DNA from: DASQZT01 sp963728965
Lineage (GTDB): Bacteria > Acidobacteriota > Terriglobia > Bryobacterales > Bryobacteraceae
Reading direction: 5' to 3'
Length of the DNA: 64,000 nt
Assembly (NCBI GenBank): GCA_963728965.1
Contig: CAVSMH010000016.1
Span: 1 to 64,000, forward strand
This document shows, piece after piece, positions 52,929-60,243 of this stretch. Under the pieces are notes generated by a model. That model made no database searches. It was not told the origin of the DNA and was given only the letters and a program-made list of their open reading frames with translations. The translations under genes were made by a program, and so were the position numbers. Each line of letters begins with the position of its first letter. Position 1 is the first letter of the stretch.

Positions 52929-53006
52929 CGGAGTCACCTGACATTTCGATTTCCCATCGTAACGATGACCTGACGACCATTCGATGCCGCCTTTTGGGCG
53001 AGCCTG

Positions 53007-53294
53007 CTACATGGCTACCCTCCGATGATGATCTCGAGCGCCCCGCTGCGCCGGAGCCCGCTCGCAGGCGTCATAGGCCTCCAGGATGCCGTCGAGCTTG
53101 AGGCGGTGCGTGATCAATAGCTTGGGGTCGGCCAGTGCCACGACCGGCGGCATGGCGGCCAGGGGCTGTTCCCAGCACACCGGACGGCGCCGCCCGCATG
53201 TCCGGCACTCGTACTGGCCGTGTGAAGGCCACATCGGCGCTGCGTGCATCAACCTGCACCACAGATCCGCGATTTGCACTCGGGTCGGTTTCAT
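53007..53294 (-). CDS. Small zinc-ribbon-like protein
   Basis: This 95-residue protein starts at ATG 53294 (MKPTRVQIADLWCRLMH) behind GAGGAAGG; the longer frame to 53408 overlaps another remnant. The segment MWPSHGQYECRTCGRRRPVC has a CxxC plus further Cys and looks like a zinc ribbon. The C-terminal part is helical and basic. I recall no function for the type. It follows a CsbD-like remnant on the same strand. Confidence 0.6.
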   Translation of the reverse strand: MKPTRVQIADLWCRLMHAAPMWPSHGQYECRTCGRRRPVCWEQPLAAMPPVVALADPKLLITHRLKLDGILEAYDACERAPAQRGARDHHRRVAM

Positions 53295-53349
53295 CCATTC
53301 GCCTTCCTCGCCCGGGCGGGCGATTTCCAGTCGCGTGGCGGCGTGGCGT

Positions 53350-53520
53350 TCGCGCCTGGATTCCTTCAACGCGCGCGCGCTTCTCGGCTTCCGTCTTCGC
53401 CACACCATACCGCTCCTGAATTCGCCCGACCAGCTGATCCTGCTGCCGCCGAGCGGTTCCCAGTATCTTCCGGTGTCGCAACGTAACCGACGTATGGCAC
53501 GTTTGCCACCGTTTGATTTC
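53350..53520 (-). pseudogene. CsbD-like stress protein remnant
   Basis: On the minus strand one frame reads DQLVGRIQERYGVAKTEAEK (residues from about 53439 down to 53380), very close to the C-terminal half of CsbD-family stress proteins. Upstream the frame keeps only EIKRWQ of the expected first half, and the link between them (TCHTSVTLRHRKILG) does not fit, so one or more indels are likely. No clean start codon is seen. CsbD genes usually sit with lmo0937-type and Dps genes, as here. Confidence 0.35.
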
Positions 53521-53595
53521 GGGAAGTCTATGGGACGAGGCCGCTGTGAACCGGTTGGTCCAGCCTCCTCGTTCGGCTAAAGCTGCACTCTGAAA

Positions 53596-53612
53596 TGCAG
53601 GTTCTACACCTG
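53596..53612 (-). promoter_or_regulatory. Sigma-54-like site upstream of the CsbD-like remnant
   Basis: On the minus strand AGGTGTA-GAAC-CTGCA has GG at 53610-53609 and GC at 53598-53597, followed by A. It lies about 75 bp upstream of the remnant. The -24 half is weaker than in the other sites. Confidence 0.3.
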
Positions 53613-53729
53613 CGCGGACTGTCCTACCCTGTATTTTCCGTACTGCGGCGGTTTCCCGCGCCTGGCCCATTTCACCGCTGGAGAGGTTAGCGGCTCGAGG
53701 GATCATCGTAGGATGCCGCTAAACTAGCC

Positions 53730-53745
53730 TGGAGGTTCACGTGCA
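53730..53745 (+). promoter_or_regulatory. Sigma-54-type promoter of the Q/R-rich protein
   Basis: TGGAGGT-TCAC-GTGCA places GG at 53731-53732 and GC at 53743-53744. The expected start near 53756 lies 23 bp before GTG 53779. The -24 block is only partly consensus, the -12 block is good. An inverted repeat CCGCT/AGCGG sits about 40 bp upstream (53680-53698). Confidence 0.5.
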
Positions 53746-53778
53746 TACTCATAAACGACCCTGACGGAGGTGATTCTC

Positions 53779-54600
53779 GTGCAATTCGTTCGAAGTGCCG
53801 GCGCCGCTGCCCTGCTTCTGCTGTTCGGGACAACTGTCCCCGCGTACGCACAGCAAGACCAGCAGAATCAGAAACGGGGCAAGCCTGATAAGCGGCAGGA
53901 CAATCAACAGCGACAGGGGCGGCCGCAGGCGCGAGAGCAACAGCGGGGCCCATCACAGGAGCGCCGCCGACAAGCCGCTCAACCGCCACAGCAACAGCGG
54001 GTACAACAGACGCAGCGGCAGCGGCCGGAACAGCAGCAGAAATCACGCGTCCAACAATCAGGGCCGCAACAACGACAACAACCGCAACTGCAGCGGCAGG
54101 CGCAGCGGCAACGGGCCCAACAGAACCAGCGGCAACGGCCGCAACCGCGCGAGGAACAACGCACTCAGCAGGCGCGGCAACAACCGCAACGTACCAGGCA
54201 GCAGGCAGTTGCGTGGCAACAGAAGCGGGGATGGGTACAGGAGGGTGCCTGGCGCGAACATAGTACGTGGCAGCAGGGCCGCGCTCGACAGTGGGAAAGG
54301 GAGCATCGCTCCTGGGCGCAGCGTGGCGGCTATGGCGGTTACTACATTCCTCAAGACCGCTTCAGCATCTCTTTCGGAAATCAACACTGGTTCCGGATGC
54401 GCAGCCGACCCACCATGTACATGGGGTATCCGCGCTTCTCGTATGGCGGCTTTTCGTTCCTGCTGGTGGACCCCTGGCCTGAATACTGGGCGCAGAACTG
54501 GTACGCGACCGATGACTCGTACATCGATTATGACGACGGGTACTACCTCTACAGCCGCAGGTATCCGAGCGTCAGACTTGCGATCACGGTCGTACTGTAA
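53779..54600 (+). CDS. Secreted Gln/Arg-rich low-complexity protein
   Basis: This protein of about 273 residues starts at GTG 53779, eight bases after GGAGG. A signal peptide (AGAAALLLLFGTTVPAYAQ) precedes some 120 residues made almost only of Gln, Arg, Asn and Pro (QQRVQQTQRQRPEQQQ), strongly basic and surely disordered. The last 110 residues are a Tyr/Trp/Gly-rich folded part (YGGYYIPQDRFSISFGNQHW, YMGYPRFSYGGFSFLLV). It should lie in the periplasm or on the surface, where the basic region could bind polyanions. It is preceded by a sigma-54-type site. Confidence 0.75.
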   Translation: MQFVRSAGAAALLLLFGTTVPAYAQQDQQNQKRGKPDKRQDNQQRQGRPQAREQQRGPSQERRRQAAQPPQQQRVQQTQRQRPEQQQKSRVQQSGPQQRQQPQLQRQAQRQRAQQNQRQRPQPREEQRTQQARQQPQRTRQQAVAWQQKRGWVQEGAWREHSTWQQGRARQWEREHRSWAQRGGYGGYYIPQDRFSISFGNQHWFRMRSRPTMYMGYPRFSYGGFSFLLVDPWPEYWAQNWYATDDSYIDYDDGYYLYSRRYPSVRLAITVVL

Positions 54601-54784
54601 CCGGTGCCCCGCCACATCTTCCTGGCGATCGTATACGCGGTTAGCGCCGGAGCTGTGCCGCATTCAATACGTCCCAAGTCTTCGGACCCACTGACCTCTC
54701 AAACGGAAGATTCCGGTTGCGCGATCTCACACTATCGTGGTGTGAAGGGGCGTTTGAGCAGACGCCGCCTGCCGGAAGGTTGAC

Positions 54785-54811
54785 CTGCAGGAACTGCCGA
54801 GTTCGCTGCAG
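54785..54811. promoter_or_regulatory. Candidate enhancer (activator site) for the small membrane genes
   Basis: CTGCAG-GAACT at 54785-54795 is mirrored by AGTTC-G-CTGCAG at 54800-54811. A similar repeat (CTGCTG/CAGCAG) lies at an equal distance upstream of dps. The NtrC-type protein at 56014-57420 is the obvious candidate binder. Confidence 0.45.
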
Positions 54812-54893
54812 ATTGTGCACCCTGCGCGAGTGAAGATCCCCGGTCCGGCAGTACGCGGCTGTTCAAAGTGCCCATATAGCTCAACTCGCCGGT

Positions 54894-54910
54894 TTGGACC
54901 CACCCCTGCA
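54894..54910 (+). promoter_or_regulatory. Sigma-54-type promoter of the lmo0937-type gene
   Basis: TTGGACC-CACC-CCTGCA has GG at 54896-54897 and GC at 54908-54909. Transcription should begin near 54921, directly at the GGAAGGAG RBS, 16 bp before ATG 54937. Confidence 0.6.
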
Positions 54911-54936
54911 ATCATACATCGGGAAGGAGACAAACA

Positions 54937-55089
54937 ATGCTTTGGACAATCGTCGTAATCCTGCTGGTCCTGTGGGCCTTGGGAATGGCCACCTCCTACA
55001 CCGCCGGCGGGCTGATTCACGTCCTGTTAGTCATTGGCTTGGTTGTACTGGTAATCCGGCTGATTCAGGGACGCAGGATTCTTGGTTAG
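54937..55089 (+). CDS. lmo0937-family small membrane protein
   Basis: This 50-residue protein starts at ATG 54937 behind a very strong RBS (GGAAGGAG). It consists of two membrane segments: MLWTIVVILLVLWALGMATS, and GGLIHVLLVIGLVVLVIRLI ending in the basic tail QGRRILG. The pattern, with Tyr-Thr-x-Gly-Gly between the helices, is that of the lmo0937 family. Such proteins are often found near CsbD and other general stress genes, but their function is unknown. A second tiny membrane gene follows 70 bp later. Confidence 0.85.
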   Translation: MLWTIVVILLVLWALGMATSYTAGGLIHVLLVIGLVVLVIRLIQGRRILG

Positions 55090-55114
55090 TACAGTCTGTA
55101 AAAGCGGCCGCCAA

Positions 55115-55131
55115 TTGGGCAGCGCATTGCT
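55115..55131 (+). promoter_or_regulatory. Sigma-54-type promoter of the Thivi_2564-type gene
   Basis: TTGGGCAG-CGCA-TTGCT has GG at 55117-55118 and GC at 55129-55130, with a perfect TTGCT -12 block. The start would lie near 55142, at the TTAGGAGA RBS, 18 bp before ATG 55160. Confidence 0.6.
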
Positions 55132-55159
55132 AACAAGCCCTTTAGGAGAATAAAAGAAA

Positions 55160-55351
55160 ATGCCTTTGATAAACATAGTCGTTGCGCTGATCGTGGTCGG
55201 CGTCGCGTTGTGGATGATTAACAACTTTATCCCCATGGCTTCCAGCATCAAGACTATCCTGAATCTGGTAGTCGTGGTTGCGGTCGGCATTTGGGTTTTG
55301 CAGGCGTTCGGATTGTGGGGACGCGTAACCAGTTATCGGTTTACGCATTGA
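55160..55351 (+). CDS. Thivi_2564-family small membrane protein
   Basis: This 63-residue protein starts at ATG 55160 with a TAGGAGA RBS. It has two membrane helices (INIVVALIVVGVALWMINNF and ILNLVVVVAVGIWVLQAFGL) joined by the conserved IPMASSIK turn, as in the Thivi_2564 family. The function is unknown. It has its own sigma-54-type promoter and lies next to the lmo0937-type gene, so both are probably induced together. Confidence 0.85.
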   Translation: MPLINIVVALIVVGVALWMINNFIPMASSIKTILNLVVVVAVGIWVLQAFGLWGRVTSYRFTH

Positions 55352-55355
55352 GCCG

Positions 55356-55529
55356 GTGCGAGTTACCTGGCGCAACGATCCAAAAAGCGGCGGCACGGTT
55401 CTCACGCGCACGGACCAGGGAACCGAAACACTGTCCATTTCCCTCCAACTCGGGTTCGATCTGGCCAGGAACCTGGCATCGGAGTTCTGGCCGGATCTGA
55501 AACAGAAGATACTGCGGCGAAAACCATGA
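55356..55529 (+). CDS. Possible small protein between the membrane gene and the STAS gene
   Basis: A 57-codon frame from GTG 55356 (MRVTWRNDPKSGGTVLTRTD) has plausible codon use and a mixed strand/helix pattern ending FWPDLKQKILRRKP. It starts 4 bp after the previous stop and its TGA overlaps an in-frame ATG of the STAS reading frame (ATGA at 55526). There is no good RBS, so it would rely on coupling. No family is recognised. Confidence 0.4.
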   Translation: MRVTWRNDPKSGGTVLTRTDQGTETLSISLQLGFDLARNLASEFWPDLKQKILRRKP

Positions 55530-55561
55530 TGCCTGCCCAGAACTGTCAGAAAGGGCTAATT

Positions 55562-56002
55562 ATGAACCTCCACATCGAGCAGCGGGAAAGCGAAGGCATC
55601 GTGATTCTCGACTTGAAAGGTCCGCTCACTTTAGGTCATGGAGATCTGGAACTGCGGGACAGACTACCTGCACTGCATCAATCCGGCAAGGTCAATATCA
55701 TATTGAACCTACGAGAGGTTAGCGAGATTGACAGCACGGGACTGGGGACGCTGGTATTTGGACTCGCCAGGCTGCGCAAGGTCGGCGGAAGGCTGGCGCT
55801 GGTAAACCTCAATCGGTCACACCTGGAACTGTTCTTGTTGACGAGGCTGGCCATTGCCTTTGAGTTCTTCGACGATGAGCAGGATGCGGTGAACAGTTTC
55901 TTCCCCGATCGCGCGCTGAAGCGCTTCGACATCCTCACCTTCGTCCAGGACGAGAACGATCGCAACTCGGGTCGCCGCCTTCGTTCTCCCGCGGCTTGTT
56001 AG
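55562..56002 (+). CDS. STAS-domain anti-sigma-factor antagonist-like protein
   Basis: The 146-residue protein starts at ATG 55562 (MNLHIEQRESEGIVILDLKG), though ATG 55526 is also in frame. The STAS fold is clear, with the phosphorylatable Ser in VSEIDSTGLGTLVFGLARLR. It could act in a partner-switching pathway, but no anti-sigma kinase gene is in the window. A C-terminal extension of about 40 residues is charged (DILTFVQDENDRNSGRR). It ends 11 bp before the NtrC-type gene and is probably cotranscribed with it. Confidence 0.88.
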   Translation: MNLHIEQRESEGIVILDLKGPLTLGHGDLELRDRLPALHQSGKVNIILNLREVSEIDSTGLGTLVFGLARLRKVGGRLALVNLNRSHLELFLLTRLAIAFEFFDDEQDAVNSFFPDRALKRFDILTFVQDENDRNSGRRLRSPAAC

Positions 56003-56013
56003 AATAGAAGCCG

Positions 56014-57420
56014 ATGTCTCAATTGCCTGTGGTGCCGGGCCGGATCCTGATCGTCGATGATGACGAACGCCAGTGTACCGCCTTGGCGGCCATGCTTTCC
56101 GATGGCGACTTCGATACGCAGGTCGCGGCCGACGGGCAGGAAGCGCTGGAACGGCTCGCTGCCTTCAACGCAGAGGTCATCGTTGCGGATCTGGTCATGC
56201 CGCGCATGGACGGCTTTGAACTGCTCCGCCATCTGAAAGAACAGGGCAACCTCACTCCGGCGATTGTGCTCACCGGCTTTGGAAGCATGGAAAAGGCGCT
56301 TTCTGCCGTTCATGACCTCAAGGCATTCTGGTTTCTGGAAAAGCCGGTGGAACCGCGCGCCTTCAAGGCCCTTCTGGAACGAGCGATCCGTTACAAGAGA
56401 AGCCTGCAGAAAGCCGACGAGCTTACGCGCGACCTGAGCCTTCGTGGCGTACTCGGAGATTTGGTGGGAACGTCCCCGGCGATGCAGCAGATTTTCTCGA
56501 TCATCAGGCAGGTGGCACCCACTTCAGCGCCTGTATTGATCTGTGGAGAGAGCGGCACCGGAAAGGAGTTGGTCGCGCGGGAGATCCATAAGTACAGTCC
56601 TCGTTGTAATGGTCCTTTCGTCGCGATCAATACCGCCGCCTTACCGGAGGCGTTGATTGAAAGCGAGCTGTTCGGCCACGAAAAAGGAGCGTTTACTGGA
56701 GCTATGGAGCGCTCGGCCGGTTGCTTCGAGCAGGCTCACGGGGGCACTTTGCTTCTTGACGAGATCGGCGAGATGCCGCCCTCTATGCAGCCGAAGCTGC
56801 TGCGCGTTCTCGAGGACCTGCGAGTGCGGCGGCTTGGCGGTAAGCACGAAATCGCAGTAGACGCTCGAGTGCTTGCCGCGACCAGCCACGAGCTCGGAAC
56901 GCATCTGCGCGAAGAGCTCTACTATCGGTTGAGTGTATTTCAGATCGTAGTTCCGCCGCTGCGTGATCACAAAGTAGATATCCCCCAGATCGGCGACGTC
57001 ATACTGCACAATCTGAACAAGAAACACGGCACGCGCGTTGCAGGTATCGATCCCGAAGTACTGGATCTGTTTGATCGGTACGATTGGCCTGGTAATGTGC
57101 GCGAGCTACGCAATGTTCTAGAGCGAGCTACGATCACGGCAGGCGAGGGTTTGATCCGACTGGCGGACGTTTCTTCCCCGGCGTTCGGAATAGGCCCCAG
57201 CCCGTATGCCCGGCCATCCCCGGACTCCGAGGGCCCAACAGTCCTTAAGCCCGGCCAGCCACTCGTGAAACTCGAGGAGGCTTATATCAAACTCACCCTT
57301 GAGCACGTGCACGGCAATCGCAAACGCGCTGCTGAGATGTTGGGGATTAGTTTGCGGACGTTGCAGAACCGGATCGCCGCACTGCGCGAAGATGCTAAGG
57401 TGACAGCACCCGGCTCATGA
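56014..57420 (+). CDS. NtrC-family sigma-54-dependent response regulator
   Basis: This 468-residue activator has a receiver domain (DDDE near the start, phospho-Asp in VIVADLVMPRMDG). The AAA+ domain has Walker A in CGESGTGKELVAREIH, the sigma-54 contact loop GAFTGA in LFGHEKGAFTGAMER, Walker B in GGTLLLDEIGEMPP and the Arg finger region EELYYRLSVFQIVVPPLRDH. The Fis-type HTH is NRKRAAEMLGISLRTLQNRI. All parts needed to remodel sigma-54 polymerase are present. It lies among four genes with sigma-54-type promoters and is the natural candidate to control them. No partner kinase is adjacent on its strand. Confidence 0.96.
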   Translation: MSQLPVVPGRILIVDDDERQCTALAAMLSDGDFDTQVAADGQEALERLAAFNAEVIVADLVMPRMDGFELLRHLKEQGNLTPAIVLTGFGSMEKALSAVHDLKAFWFLEKPVEPRAFKALLERAIRYKRSLQKADELTRDLSLRGVLGDLVGTSPAMQQIFSIIRQVAPTSAPVLICGESGTGKELVAREIHKYSPRCNGPFVAINTAALPEALIESELFGHEKGAFTGAMERSAGCFEQAHGGTLLLDEIGEMPPSMQPKLLRVLEDLRVRRLGGKHEIAVDARVLAATSHELGTHLREELYYRLSVFQIVVPPLRDHKVDIPQIGDVILHNLNKKHGTRVAGIDPEVLDLFDRYDWPGNVRELRNVLERATITAGEGLIRLADVSSPAFGIGPSPYARPSPDSEGPTVLKPGQPLVKLEEAYIKLTLEHVHGNRKRAAEMLGISLRTLQNRIAALREDAKVTAPGS

Positions 57421-57564
57421 AGGGATTGCCTCGGCGCTGCATGCCATCACTGGTGGCGACCTGACTTGAGTCTGAGCAGATCGCTGCGGCTCCCGCTCAA
57501 CACGGCGGCGCGAATGCTCAGGCCGGCCTCGGTCGAATGCAGGCCACGGCGATTCCCTCCGGAC

Positions 57565-57581
57565 CTGCTGGGCCGCAGCAG
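57565..57581. promoter_or_regulatory. Inverted repeat, candidate activator site for dps
   Basis: CTGCTG (57565-57570) is mirrored by CAGCAG (57576-57581). It lies 91-107 bp upstream of the -24 element of the dps promoter, comparable in place to the palindrome before the lmo0937-type gene. Confidence 0.4.
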
Positions 57582-57669
57582 ATGCAGCTTCTGCCGCGGA
57601 AAGTGCATATTTTGCCAGCGACGCTCGCCATACTGCCGCGGAGCCAGGCGAAATGTCGTCCAGAAGCAC

Positions 57670-57686
57670 TTGGCCCATGCCGTGCA
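57670..57686 (+). promoter_or_regulatory. Sigma-54-type promoter of dps
   Basis: TTGGCCCA-TGCC-GTGCA has GG at 57672-57673 and GC at 57684-57685. The expected start near 57697 is 23 bp before ATG 57720. Confidence 0.6.
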
Positions 57687-57719
57687 CCGTTGAGATGAAG
57701 CAGAGCAAAAGGTAATAAT

Positions 57720-58223
57720 ATGCCAACTACAAAAGCCGCAACACTCACGTTTCCAACTCACATGGACATGCCTGAAGGCGATCGTCAGCCTCTCATCGAA
57801 CTGCTCAACGGGCGCTTGGCCGACACGGCAGACCTATATTCGCAAATCAAGCAGGCGCACTGGAATGTGAAGGGGCCGAACTTCTTCCAGCTTCACCAGT
57901 TGTTTGACCAACTGGCGGCAGAGCTGTTCCCCTACATGGACCTCATCGCGGAGAGGGCGACTGCACTGGGCGGCGTGGCGATGGGAACCGCGCGAATGGC
58001 GGCGGCCACTTCGACCCTGCCCGAGTATCCCGTTGAAGCCACGGAGGGGCAAAGGCACCTGAAAGCCCTCACCGACCGCTATGCCCTATTTACTGCGAAC
58101 ATTCGGAAGGCGATTGACGTCGCGGACGAGCGCCACGACAGGGCTACGGCGGATCTATTTACCGAGATCTCTCGAACCGCAGACAAGCAGTTGTGGTTCC
58201 TGGAAGCGCACGTCCAGCACTAG
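57720..58223 (+). CDS. dps: Dps-type ferritin, DNA protection in starvation
   Basis: This 167-residue four-helix protein assembles into a 12-mer that oxidises and stores iron and can coat DNA. The ferroxidase ligands are visible in IKQAHWNVKGPNFFQLHQLFD and LFPYMDLIAERA, and the end (ADKQLWFLEAHVQ) is typical. The start is ATG 57720 with AAAGGT upstream. It has a sigma-54-type promoter and an upstream inverted repeat, unlike the OxyR or IHF control known for enterobacterial dps. It follows the activator gene by 300 bp. Confidence 0.95.
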   Translation: MPTTKAATLTFPTHMDMPEGDRQPLIELLNGRLADTADLYSQIKQAHWNVKGPNFFQLHQLFDQLAAELFPYMDLIAERATALGGVAMGTARMAAATSTLPEYPVEATEGQRHLKALTDRYALFTANIRKAIDVADERHDRATADLFTEISRTADKQLWFLEAHVQH

Positions 58224-58317
58224 CATGGGGAGCCTTGGGAGCGTCCGACGCGAAGCTGAACTTCCGTAAGGACCTAAACCGCGTCCACGTGTCCACGCCG
58301 GGGATCTGGAGGCCGAC

Positions 58318-58446
58318 GAGTTCACGAAGAAATCTGCAAAGCTCCCACCGATTCATCCGGGCGAAGCGTTGCGCGAGGACTTCTTGAAGCCTCTCGGACT
58401 CAGCGCGAATCGTCTTGCGATAGAGCTCCATGTCCCGGTGACCAGG
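58318..58446 (+). pseudogene. HigA-type antitoxin remnant
   Basis: The frame KLPPIHPGEALREDFLKPLG followed by LSANRLAIELHVP is the conserved N-terminus of HigA-family antitoxins (HTH XRE). It breaks off after about 35 codons into unrelated Arg/Ser-rich sequence, and no HigB toxin gene is present. The start codon is unclear. It is a decayed piece of a second toxin-antitoxin system. Confidence 0.7.
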
Positions 58447-58622
58447 GGAGCGCGGTCCCGTTCACGAGGTTCCCGCAGCCGCCATCGATATTCGCTCCCT
58501 TGCCGTACCCGTCCTCCGAGCTCGAGTCAAGCACCGATTCACCTCGCGCGGCTCGCATGCGAGGGCCTGCGCCAGTTGCGCGGCCTTCTGCCCTGGTTTA
58601 CGCCTCAGCTCATCTAGCGACA

Positions 58623-58643
58623 GCTAGCTATAGCTAAGCTAGC
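58623..58643. terminator. Small palindrome at the end of the isomerase-like gene
   Basis: GCTAGC at 58623-58628 recurs at 58638-58643, giving a near-palindromic hairpin that includes the stop codon of the minus-strand gene. It may serve as a weak terminator for that gene. Confidence 0.35.
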
Positions 58644-59397
58644 CGCGGTTCAGCTCCGTCCACAGGGCACGATAATAGCGCAGAAAACGTTCCGGCTCCT
58701 TGCTTTCGGCCGCCTCGCAGAGCGTCCAGCGGTTGTAACCGGTCTTCTTCATCAGCGCGAACAACTCGCGGTACGGATACCCGCTGGTCAGCTCGTTGAT
58801 GTGGCAGCTCTTCAGCCACGGCCGCAGCAACTCGAAGCTGGCCTTCACCGATCCATTCACCACGTCGGTGGGATTCGAGTTCCAACACAGTCCAACATTC
58901 GGGTGCCGGGTCGCGCGCATAATCGCAGCGGCGACTTCCGGAACCTGCGTCGGCCCTCCGTGCACCTCCAGCCACACCTCCACGCCGCGCACGTAGCCGT
59001 ACTCGCCGATCTCGCGCAGCGCCGCCGCAATGTTCGCTATCGTGGTCTCCTTCGGCACCCCGTTAGGCAATCCGTTCGGCCGCACCTTGACACCCGTGGC
59101 ACCGGTGTCATGCGCCAGGGTAATGAACTGCCGGGCCGTCTCCACCTGCCGGGCGCGCTCGGCCGGTTCGGGCGACTGGAATTCGCATGTAGTGCCGTAG
59201 CTGAGGAGCCTCACCTTGCTACGCTGAAATCGTTTCATGACGCGATCGCGCTCGGCCGCGGAGATGCCGGGCTCAACTCCGTGCTTATGTTGCGTCCGCA
59301 GCTCGACGGCTTCGAAGCCGGTCGCCTCCAGGATTTGGATGATCGTCTCGAGGTCCATGTCCTTCAAGACGTTGTAGGTCACTGCGCCGAGCACCAT
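58639..59397 (-). CDS. Sugar phosphate isomerase/epimerase-like TIM-barrel protein
   Basis: This protein of about 252 residues starts at ATG 59397 (MVLGAVTYNVLKDMDLETII); a start at 59421 is possible. It has the xylose-isomerase-like (AP endonuclease 2) barrel: TGFEAVELRTQHKHG, TGATGVKVRPNG, VRGVEVWLEVHGG, NVGLCWNSNPTD and LKSCHINELTSG carry the Glu, His and Asp residues that bind a divalent metal. The substrate is unknown. No signal peptide is seen, so it is cytoplasmic. It is divergent from the broken gene at 59396, the two ATGs sharing bases. Confidence 0.85.
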   Translation of the reverse strand: MVLGAVTYNVLKDMDLETIIQILEATGFEAVELRTQHKHGVEPGISAAERDRVMKRFQRSKVRLLSYGTTCEFQSPEPAERARQVETARQFITLAHDTGATGVKVRPNGLPNGVPKETTIANIAAALREIGEYGYVRGVEVWLEVHGGPTQVPEVAAAIMRATRHPNVGLCWNSNPTDVVNGSVKASFELLRPWLKSCHINELTSGYPYRELFALMKKTGYNRWTLCEAAESKEPERFLRYYRALWTELNRG

Positions 59398-60207
59398 GCG
59401 GTCAATTCTATCGCGCGGCACGGCCCCGGCACAGTCCGTCGTCGGAGCGGCTTACCTGCCGCCCACGCCGCTCACCGTTGCGCCCGGACAGGTGCTCACC
59501 CTGTTCGCGCAGGACATCGCCGCTGAGTTAGCCAAGCCCGTGCGCGCTACGGGGAACGTCTGGCCCACGACGCTGGCGGGCATTTCGATCATCTTGCGAC
59601 AGCGTTTCCTGCCGTCCTCCCCGGCCGAAGATACCGCGGTACCGATCCTGGAAGTGCGGCGTTCAGGGACGGTCGCGGCGATTACCGTGCAGATTCCGTT
59701 CGAACTCGACCCGGCCTGCCCCTTCGTTTGTATCCGCGCCGCGGCATGCCATGTGCCCCGCTGGTGACCCACGTCGACGGCAAAGCCGTGAGCGCTGCCA
59801 ATCCGGCCCGCGGCGGAGAGATGCTGATCGCCTATGCGACCGGCCTCGGGCAGACGAATCCACCCTCCATCACCGGGCATCCCGCCGCGGGGCCCGCTCC
59901 GGTATCTTTAGTAGCAATCGACTTCAGCTATGCTCCCAATGCCCTGCCCCGACGGCCGCCTGGCACGGTTCCCGACGGCTCGGCGCCCGCCCTTGTGCCG
60001 GCCTATGCCGGAGCGGCGCCGGGGTTCGTCGGCCTGTACCAGATTCAATTTGCGATTCCGCGGCCGCCGGTCTCGGTTGTCCCACCCTGTGTCGATACGG
60101 CGACCCTGCCGCCCGGCACCAACGAAGTGCAATCGAACCTGATGGTGAGCTTCGGGGCGCTGTTCTCTTTCGACGGCGCCGGCATCTGCGTCGCACCGGA
60201 AGGCTAG
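59396..60207 (+). pseudogene. Solibacter-type (TIGR03437-like) surface protein, frameshifted and 5'-truncated
   Basis: Two frames together give one protein. The first (59396 to about 59740) reads PLTVAPGQVLTLFAQDIAAE to LDPACPFVCIRAA. The second (about 59735-60207) reads APLVTHVDGKAVSAANPARG, MLIAYATGLGQTNPPS and FVGLYQIQFAIP. A one-base indel near 59735-59755 separates them. The pattern is that of a TIGR03437 domain. The expected signal peptide is missing and the start overlaps the divergent gene, so the 5' end is also lost. It is almost certainly not functional. Confidence 0.75.
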
Positions 60208-60243
60208 GGCTGTCCTGCACACTGTCCCGCTCGATTCCGGCAG

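Larger units (their letters stand above)
54601..54936. other. Intergenic control region before the small membrane genes
   Basis: No gene is present. It holds a 27-bp near-palindrome at 54785-54811 (CTGCAG-GAACT-GCCG-AGTTC-G-CTGCAG), 85-111 bp upstream of the sigma-54 -24 element, a typical distance for an activator binding site. Confidence 0.5.

Noticed and set aside
57421..57719. A small plus-strand frame (from about 57538) between the activator gene and dps
   Set aside because: It has no RBS and the region is better explained as promoter and activator-site DNA of dps.
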